From: Streptomyces sp. NRRL B-1347
GTDB taxonomy: Bacteria > Actinomycetota > Actinomycetes > Streptomycetales > Streptomycetaceae
Length of the DNA stretch: 18,240 nucleotides
Assembly (NCBI RefSeq): GCF_000720325.1
Contig: NZ_JOJM01000096.1
Span: forward strand, 1-18,240
Reading direction: 5' to 3'
The number at the start of each line of letters is the position of its first letter. Within the stretch, counting starts at the first letter, position 1. A program made the translations under genes and the position numbers. Below the pieces are notes generated by a model that was given only the letters and a program-made list of their open reading frames with translations, was not told the origin of the DNA and searched no databases. Shown in pieces: positions 13,862 through 18,240 of the stretch.

Positions 13862-13948
13862 CGATCCTCCGCGGCCCGCCGCCGATCAACGACGATCCAT
13901 GAAACGATCACCATGCGCTGACTTATCGATGCAGGTCAGAGGCCTGAC
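13862..13948. promoter_or_regulatory. Candidate LysR operator region between hydrolase and LysR genes
   Basis: The 143-base divergent gap contains CGATC four times (starting 13862, 13883, 13893 and 13905) and an alternating set CTGAC (13918-13922), GTCAG (13935-13939), CTGAC (13944-13948). The first CTGAC/GTCAG pair makes an inverted repeat with a 12-base spacer and the second pair one with a four-base spacer. Multiple imperfect sites in a divergent gap are usual for LysR regulators, but no single arm set is as clear as the snpR/snpA palindrome. Confidence 0.4.
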
Positions 13949-13963
13949 AGGGGGAGGGGTCGG

Positions 13964-14872
13964 ATGGAACGGCACGAGCTGGAGACGTTTCTGACGCTCG
14001 CCGAGGAGCTGCACTTCGGGCACACGGCGGAGCGCCTGCGCATCTCGCAGGCGCGCGTCAGCCAGACCGTGAAGAAGCTGGAGCGCACGATCGGCGGCAC
14101 GCTCTTCGAACGCACCAGCCGCGTGGTGCGGCTTTCACCGCTCGGACGTCAGCTGTACGACGAACTGGCGCCGCTGCACCGCCTCATGGAGGAGGCGGTG
14201 GCCCGCGCCAAGGACGTGGCGCGCGGCGTGGAGGGCGAGTTGGGCGTCGGCTTCCTCGGGGCGGGGGCCGGGGCGCTGACCCAGCCCATCCTGAAGCTGT
14301 TCCGCGAGCGGTGCCCGCGGTGCGAGGTCCGGATGCGGGAGACCCAGTTCCAGGATCCGCTCGGGCCGCTGCGGGCCGGGGAGGTCGACGTGCTCTTCAC
14401 CTGCCTGCCCGTGCAGGAGCCCGACTTGACCGTCGGGCCCGTGGTCATCAGCCAGCCCCGCGTCCTGGCGATGCCCGTGGACCACCGGCTCGCCGGGCGC
14501 GCGTCCCTGTCCTGGGAGGACCTGGCGGACGAGACCTGCTTCGGGGTGGTGAACAGCGCGCCGTCCTACTGGTGGGACTTCCAGGTGCCGCGGCGCACGC
14601 CGTCCGGGCGGGAGATCAGGCGGGGGCAGGCGGTGGCCACGTTCCAGGAGCTCATCACGCTCGTCGCCACGGGGCAGGGGGTGTCCCCCGTCATCGCCTC
14701 CGTCGAGACGTACTACTCCCGGCCCGACATCACCTTCGTGCCGGTGCCGGACCTGCCCGCGGCGGAGGTGGCGGCGGTGTGGCGCGCGGGCACGCCCTCC
14801 GCCCCGACCCGGGCCTTCACGCAGGCCATCCACGACGCACTCCGGGCCAACGGCGGCCCCGCCAGCTTCTAG
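13964..14872 (+). CDS. LysR-family transcriptional regulator
   Basis: A 302-residue regulator of standard LysR length. ATG at 13964 is preceded by GGGAGGGG. The N-terminal winged helix-turn-helix (about 3-62, MERHELETFLTLAEELHFGHTAERL then ISQARVSQTVKKLER) is followed by the two-lobed effector domain (about 88-295). The HFGHTAERL variant places it in the group of actinobacterial LysR proteins with HFGRAAERL-like helices. It is divergent from the SGNH hydrolase, the most likely target, and convergent with the DUF7144 gene, whose stop lies seven bases beyond its own. The inducer is unknown. It is unlike the other LysR in this window: shorter, and without the Pro-rich tail. Confidence 0.92.
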   Translation: MERHELETFLTLAEELHFGHTAERLRISQARVSQTVKKLERTIGGTLFERTSRVVRLSPLGRQLYDELAPLHRLMEEAVARAKDVARGVEGELGVGFLGAGAGALTQPILKLFRERCPRCEVRMRETQFQDPLGPLRAGEVDVLFTCLPVQEPDLTVGPVVISQPRVLAMPVDHRLAGRASLSWEDLADETCFGVVNSAPSYWWDFQVPRRTPSGREIRRGQAVATFQELITLVATGQGVSPVIASVETYYSRPDITFVPVPDLPAAEVAAVWRAGTPSAPTRAFTQAIHDALRANGGPASF

Positions 14873-14879
14873 CGGAGGG

Positions 14880-15326
14880 TCAGGACGTCCTTGACTCCTC
14901 GGTGGAGCCGTTGGTGCAGAGGGCCCAGATGATGAACGTGCCGATGGCCAGGGAGATCAGGGCCCAGAGCGGGGTGTAGGGGAGCCAGAGGAACTGGGCG
15001 ACCATGGCCACCGCGGCGAGGGCGATGCCCGTCGCGCGAGCCCAGTCGGCGCCCTTGAGGATGCCCCAGCCCGTCACCGCCACCAGCACGCCGAGCACCA
15101 GATGGATCCAGCCCCAGGTGGTGAGGTTGAACTTGTACACGTAGTCGCCGATGCGCGCGTACACGTCGTCCTTGGCGATGCCCGCGATCCCCTCGAGCAC
15201 GCTGAGGATCCCGTACACGAACATGAGGACGCCGGCGAAGAGCGTGCCGCCCGACGCCCAGGCGCTGTCGTCGTCCGCGGGGCCCGCGGGCCCCGTGCGG
15301 TGCGCGTCACGATCCGGTGAGGTCAT
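14880..15326 (-). CDS. DUF7144 family membrane protein
   Basis: A small protein of 148 residues from the ATG at 15326, beginning MTSPDRDAHRTG. After a polar N-terminus of about 30 residues come four helices (about 34-50, 72-92, 98-116, 119-138). The core text ASGGTLFAGVLMFVYG, DDVYARIGDYVYKFNLTTWG, WIHLVLG and TGWGILKGADWAR is characteristic of the actinobacterial DUF7144 group. Function is unknown. A GTG at 15362 would add 12 residues, but neither start has a strong ribosome binding site; the ATG is chosen because it opens the usual polar leader. It lies downstream of the tetR gene on the same strand, separated by a hairpin, and its end nearly meets that of the convergent LysR gene. Confidence 0.85.
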   Translation of the reverse strand: MTSPDRDAHRTGPAGPADDDSAWASGGTLFAGVLMFVYGILSVLEGIAGIAKDDVYARIGDYVYKFNLTTWGWIHLVLGVLVAVTGWGILKGADWARATGIALAAVAMVAQFLWLPYTPLWALISLAIGTFIIWALCTNGSTEESRTS

Positions 15327-15336
15327 GGCCCGAGCG

Positions 15337-15366
15337 TCCGGCGGCCGTCGGGGGACGGCCACCGGA
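15337..15366 (-). terminator. Hairpin between tetR-family gene and DUF7144 gene
   Basis: GGCCGTC (15343-15349), loop GGGG and GACGGCC (15354-15360) form a perfect 7-bp stem. One mismatch outward, TCCGG (15337-15341) pairs with CCGGA (15362-15366). It is positioned to end the minus-strand tetR transcript, 27 bases after the stop. It overlaps the alternative GTG start of the DUF7144 gene, a further reason to prefer the ATG start there. Confidence 0.6.
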
Positions 15367-15392
15367 GCGGGCCATTGGGGGGACGCGCCCGC

Positions 15393-16136
15393 TCAGCGGG
15401 CGGCGTGGGCCTGCAGGCCGTCCAGGATGCAGGTGATGCCCACCTCGAAGAACCCCTGCCGCGCGGTGATCGCGTCGGACCCGCGCGGCGACATCGCGTA
15501 CATCTTCCGCAGCCGCGGATAGGCCTGCACCGCCTCCGCGGCGGCGGGCTGGATCATGTCGTGCCACTCCTGCTCGGCGCGTCCGCTGCGCGCGAGCGTG
15601 GTGAGGTACGCGGCCTCCGTGAGCGCGACGCCGATGACGTACGCCCAGATGGTCTTGCCCGCGATCTCGGAGGTCTCCAGGTCGAAGCCGCCCGACTCGA
15701 AGAGGCCGAGCATCTCCTCCGTGAGCCCCATCATGTTCGGCCCCAGGTGGGCCATGCCCAGCTCGCCGAGGACGGAGGCGATCCAGGGGTGCCGCAGCAG
15801 CGTCGCTCGGACGTTCTCGGCGAACTGCTTGGCGGCCGTGAGCCAGTCCTCGTGGGACTCGGAGACGGGCTGCGGGACCTCGATCTCGCCGTAGACCTGG
15901 TCGACGGCCAGCTCGATGATCTCGTCCTTGTTGGACACGTGCGTGTACAGCGAGGTGGCGCCCGCGTTCAGGCGCGTGCCCAGCTTGCGCATGCTCAGCG
16001 CCTCGATGCCCTCGGAGTCGAGCAGCGCGATGGCTTCGCTGACGATCTGTTCGCGGCTGAGTGCGGGCTGTTCCCGGCGCGGTCGCTGCGGCCGGGTCCA
16101 GACGGAGATCGCGGTCGGCTTCCCGGTGCGCGGCAT
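15393..16136 (-). CDS. TetR-family repressor of the adjacent MFS exporter
   Basis: A 247-residue DNA-binding regulator from the ATG at 16136, with AGAAGGG upstream; the open frame extends further up but that part overlaps the operator. After a basic N-terminal arm (SVWTRPQRPRREQPALS) comes the TetR helix-turn-helix (about 28-75, IVSEAIALLDSEGIEALSMR then KLGTRLNAGATSLYTHVSNK). The C-terminal ligand domain fills about 90-247 and is of the TetR_C_1 type found in antibiotic-responsive repressors. It diverges from the MFS exporter gene across a 135-base gap holding strong inverted repeats. The classical model applies: the repressor holds both promoters, and a drug-like ligand releases it. The ligand cannot be read from sequence. 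Confidence 0.93.
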   Translation of the reverse strand: MPRTGKPTAISVWTRPQRPRREQPALSREQIVSEAIALLDSEGIEALSMRKLGTRLNAGATSLYTHVSNKDEIIELAVDQVYGEIEVPQPVSESHEDWLTAAKQFAENVRATLLRHPWIASVLGELGMAHLGPNMMGLTEEMLGLFESGGFDLETSEIAGKTIWAYVIGVALTEAAYLTTLARSGRAEQEWHDMIQPAAAEAVQAYPRLRKMYAMSPRGSDAITARQGFFEVGITCILDGLQAHAAR

Positions 16137-16187
16137 GCGGCCACCCTTCTCTCTGCTCCGACGTGACCCCCCTACCTTAGCGCAGAA

Positions 16188-16240
16188 TGCGAACAGCGTT
16201 CGGGACTTGCGAACACTGTGCGGCGTACGTACAGTGTTCG
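16188..16240. promoter_or_regulatory. TetR operators in the divergent gap
   Basis: CGAACACTGT (16210-16219) and ACAGTGTTCG (16231-16240) form a perfect inverted repeat with an 11-base spacer. A second, shorter palindrome, CGAAC-AGC-GTTCG, lies at 16190-16202. TGCGAACA occurs at 16188 and again at 16208, exactly 20 bases apart, about two helical turns, so two dimers could bind the same face of the DNA. The long repeat covers the exporter's promoter, giving a direct way to repress. The repeats are seen; the protein that binds is inferred from position. Confidence 0.8.
16207..16235 (+). promoter_or_regulatory. Promoter of the MFS exporter gene
   Basis: TTGCGA (16207-16212) and TACAGT (16230-16235) are separated by 17 bases, a good match to the principal vegetative promoter class. 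Transcription would start near 16242, leaving a leader of about 30 bases before the start codon at 16272 with GAGGAGGA just ahead of it. The -35 and -10 boxes lie within the two arms of the inverted repeat 16210-16240. Confidence 0.7.
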
Positions 16241-16271
16241 GAGACAACGAACGACGTACCGAGGAGGACCG

Positions 16272-17837
16272 ATGGACGGGCTTGCAGCGCAGGGCAAGGA
16301 CGACCCGGGAGAGGAAACGGGCGGCACGGCCCCGGTGCGTAACCCGCGACGTTGGCTGATCCTCGTCGTGCTGTGCCTGAGCACGCTGGTCCTGGTCGTG
16401 GACAACATGATCCTGACCGTGGCGATCCCGCCCATCGCCGAGGACATCGACGCCACCGCCTCCGACATCCAGTGGATCCTCGACTCGTACATGCTGGTCT
16501 TCGCGGGCCTGCTGCTGACGTCCGGCTCGCTCTCGGACCGCTTCGGGCGCCGCAAGGTGATGGTGATCGGACTGCTCATCTTCGGCGCGGCCTCACTGAT
16601 CGCGACGATCGCCAACAGCCCCGAGCAGCTGATCGCGGGCCGTGTCCTCATGGGCATCGGCGGCGCGCTGATCATGCCCAGCACCCTCTCGATCCTCATC
16701 ACCGTCTTCGACGAGGAGGAGCGGCCCAAGGCCATCGCGGCCTGGAGTGCCGTGGCGATGGTCGGCCTCGTCGGCGGCCCGGTCTTCGGCGGTGCCCTGC
16801 TCGGCCACTTCTGGTGGGGCTCGGTCTTCCTGATCAACCTGCCCATCGTGGGCCTCGCGATCCTCGCCGCGCTCATCCTGATGCCCGAGTCCAAGGGCCC
16901 CTGGCGCAAGGCCGACCCGGTCGGCATCATCCTGTCGGTCGTCGGCATGGTCGCCCTGGTGTGGACGATCACCGAGTGGCCCAAGGAGGGCGTCGACTCC
17001 CCGAAGGTGTTCGTCGCCGGGATCGTGGCGGTCGTCGCCCTCGTCGGCTTCGGCTTCTGGGAGACCCGCGTCGACGAGCCGATGGTCCCCATCGAGCTCT
17101 TCCGCAACCGCGTCTTCACCGGCGCCAGCTTCTCGATCGTCCTGCTGACCTTCGCCAACGGCGGTCTGCTGCTGGTCCTGACCCAGTACCTGCAGTTCGT
17201 CCTGCACTACTCGCCGACGAAGACCGGCTGGGCCTTCGCGCCGCTCGCCGTCGCCTCCCTCGTCTTCAACACGCTGGGCGCCACGCTCGGCCAGAAGCTC
17301 GGCAACCGCTTCCTGGTGGCCGTCGGTCTCGCCATCACCGCCGGTGGCTTCTTCACCCTCACCACCCTTGAGCCCGGTGACGGCTTCGGCATCGTCGCCA
17401 TCGCCATGGTCCTCATGGGCATGGGCGGCGGCCTCGCGATGCCCGCCGCGGTGGCGGCCCTCATGAGCGCGGTTCCCGGCGAGCACGCCGGCGTCGGCTC
17501 CGCCCTCAACGACACCGTCCAGCAGGCGGGCGCCGCCCTCGGCGTCGCGCTCCTCGGCTCCGTCCTCTCCAGCACGTACGCCAAGGAGATGCCGGCGTCG
17601 GCCGGTGACGTCGCCGACAACTCCGTCGTCGAAGGCCTCGCCGAAGCCGCCCGTACGGGCAACGCGGCCCTCGGGGACGCCGTACGGTCCGCCTTCACCG
17701 ACGCGATGTCCGCGACCTTCGTGACCGGGGCGGCCGCCGTCCTCGTCGCCGCGGTCCTCTCGCTCTTCCTGATGAAGCCCGGGCCCGACGCCCCCGCCGT
17801 CGACGAGGACCGGGAGCCCGACCTCGTCTCCCACTGA
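16272..17837 (+). CDS. MFS drug exporter, DHA2 (EmrB/QacA) family, 14 helices
   Basis: Proton-driven exporter of the cytoplasmic membrane, 521 residues, the usual DHA2 length. ATG at 16272 has GAGGAGGA upstream; an earlier GTG in frame at 16218 lies inside the operator and is unlikely. Family motifs: LVVDNMILTVAIPPI (41-55, motif D1 with D44), SGSLSDRFGRRKV (motif A, about 84-96) and GLVGGPVFGG (motif C, 165-174), the antiporter signature. Fourteen hydrophobic segments are spread from residue 28 to about 505. It is divergent from the TetR-family gene and controlled through the palindrome in its promoter. Relatives confer multidrug or self-produced antibiotic resistance; the drug is not identifiable here. 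Confidence 0.95.
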   Translation: MDGLAAQGKDDPGEETGGTAPVRNPRRWLILVVLCLSTLVLVVDNMILTVAIPPIAEDIDATASDIQWILDSYMLVFAGLLLTSGSLSDRFGRRKVMVIGLLIFGAASLIATIANSPEQLIAGRVLMGIGGALIMPSTLSILITVFDEEERPKAIAAWSAVAMVGLVGGPVFGGALLGHFWWGSVFLINLPIVGLAILAALILMPESKGPWRKADPVGIILSVVGMVALVWTITEWPKEGVDSPKVFVAGIVAVVALVGFGFWETRVDEPMVPIELFRNRVFTGASFSIVLLTFANGGLLLVLTQYLQFVLHYSPTKTGWAFAPLAVASLVFNTLGATLGQKLGNRFLVAVGLAITAGGFFTLTTLEPGDGFGIVAIAMVLMGMGGGLAMPAAVAALMSAVPGEHAGVGSALNDTVQQAGAALGVALLGSVLSSTYAKEMPASAGDVADNSVVEGLAEAARTGNAALGDAVRSAFTDAMSATFVTGAAAVLVAAVLSLFLMKPGPDAPAVDEDREPDLVSH

Positions 17838-17857
17838 ACCTGGCCCCTGGGCCTCCA

Positions 17858-17930
17858 ACGGGGCCTGACCCCAGGTCCCCCTCCTACGGGGCCTGACCCC
17901 AGGCCCCCGCCACGGGGCTTGACCCCCTGG
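17858..17930 (+). terminator. Three tandem hairpin repeats downstream of the MFS gene
   Basis: ACGGGGCCTGACCCCAGG occurs at 17858-17875 and again at 17886-17903; a variant with GGGGCTTGACCCCC is at 17912-17930. Spacing is 28 and 26 bases. In the second copy GGGGCCTG (17888-17895) pairs perfectly with CAGGCCCC (17900-17907) over a four-base ACCC loop. The first folds alike with one bulge. They follow the exporter stop by 21 bases and form a plausible stacked terminator. Confidence 0.65.
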
Positions 17931-18048
17931 GCCTTCGGCGGGGCACCCCCGCCCGGCCCTCCACAGATCCCCCGGCGACACCCGCGATCCTCCCCCGGCT
18001 CGCGGGTTGTCGCCGTTCCGGGCCCCTTCCGCGAGGGCTGCCGTTCGG

Positions 18049-18240
18049 GCCCCGGCGGCAAGGGGCCGCGCTGCGCGCCGCCGGGGCGGGCCTCACCCAC
18101 CCGCCCCCACCTGGCTCGGCTCCCTTGGGCGGGGCGCCCTGGTCCGGCGGGGGCTCGGCCTCGCTGTGGCGCCTTGCCTGCCGGTGCCCTCGTGCTGCCC
18201 CGGTGCCTGGGGGCCGCGCTGCGCGCCGCCGGGGCGGGCC
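18049..18240. repeat. GC-rich palindromic repeat, two copies
   Basis: Copy 1 at 18049-18092 is an inverted repeat, GCCCCGGCGGC (18049-18059) and GCCGCCGGGGC (18077-18087), with a 17-base spacer. The last 31 bases of this copy (18062-18092) recur exactly at 18210-18240, ending at the window edge. In the second copy the left arm is degraded (GCCCCGGTGCC, 18197-18207). The GGGGCCGCGCTGCGCGCCGC core is a sequence I recall from many Streptomyces intergenic regions. Confidence 0.7.

Larger units (their letters stand above)
17838..18240. other. Gene-free region of GC-rich repeats
   Basis: No plausible gene is seen on either strand: the open frames present are low-complexity, lack ribosome binding sites and are antisense extensions of the exporter gene. 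The first 100 bases hold three hairpin-forming repeats (separate entry). The rest contains two copies of a GC-rich palindromic repeat at 18049-18092 and 18197-18240 and short inverted repeats such as CCCGCCC with GGGCGGG around 18100-18140. The next gene must lie beyond the right edge. Confidence 0.7.

Overview
The window looks like chromosomal DNA of a Streptomyces or a close relative. GC content is very high, third codon positions are almost always G or C, GTG and TTG starts occur, and several gene sets are typical of that genus: snapalysin with its LysR regulator, a Tat-exported PhoX phosphatase, a DrrAB-type exporter and a DUF7144 membrane protein. No RNA gene, CRISPR array, insertion sequence, integrase or phage gene was seen. 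The very long opposite-strand open frames are the usual GC-rich shadows of real genes.

Left part (1-5870): the first 31 codons of a minus-strand gene run off the left edge. It is divergent from phoX, which has a clear PHO box (two 11-bp direct repeats) upstream. A nested hairpin separates phoX from a convergent gene for a secreted, membrane-anchored protein built around two 80-residue tandem repeats. Next come snpR (LysR regulator, minus) and snpA (secreted zinc protease, plus), divergent around a perfect LysR-type palindrome.

Middle (5893-12457): a two-block FUSC membrane protein, then a membrane-anchored endonuclease/exonuclease/phosphatase-family protein and a four-helix membrane protein that may be co-transcribed. 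An ABC exporter pair follows, the ATPase overlapping the permease by 4 bp. All of these are on the minus strand. A small plus-strand four-helix membrane protein follows.

Right part (12540-18240): a secreted SGNH/GDSL hydrolase diverges from a second LysR regulator. A small DUF7144 membrane protein is convergent with that regulator. A TetR-family repressor then diverges from a 14-helix MFS (DHA2) drug exporter. The exporter's promoter, TTGCGA-17-TACAGT, lies inside a perfect 10-bp inverted repeat, the best-defined regulatory circuit in the window. The last 403 bases hold no convincing gene, only hairpin-forming GC-rich repeats.

Functionally this is ordinary core or accessory Streptomyces DNA: phosphate scavenging, regulated extracellular hydrolases and two efflux systems, each hydrolase or exporter largely with its own local switch. 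I found no convincing new multi-gene system. The items most worth a second look are the TetR/MFS operator-promoter, the duplicated-repeat surface protein, the G-tract tail of snpR, an orphan palindrome at 12493-12514 and the dispersed hairpin repeats.
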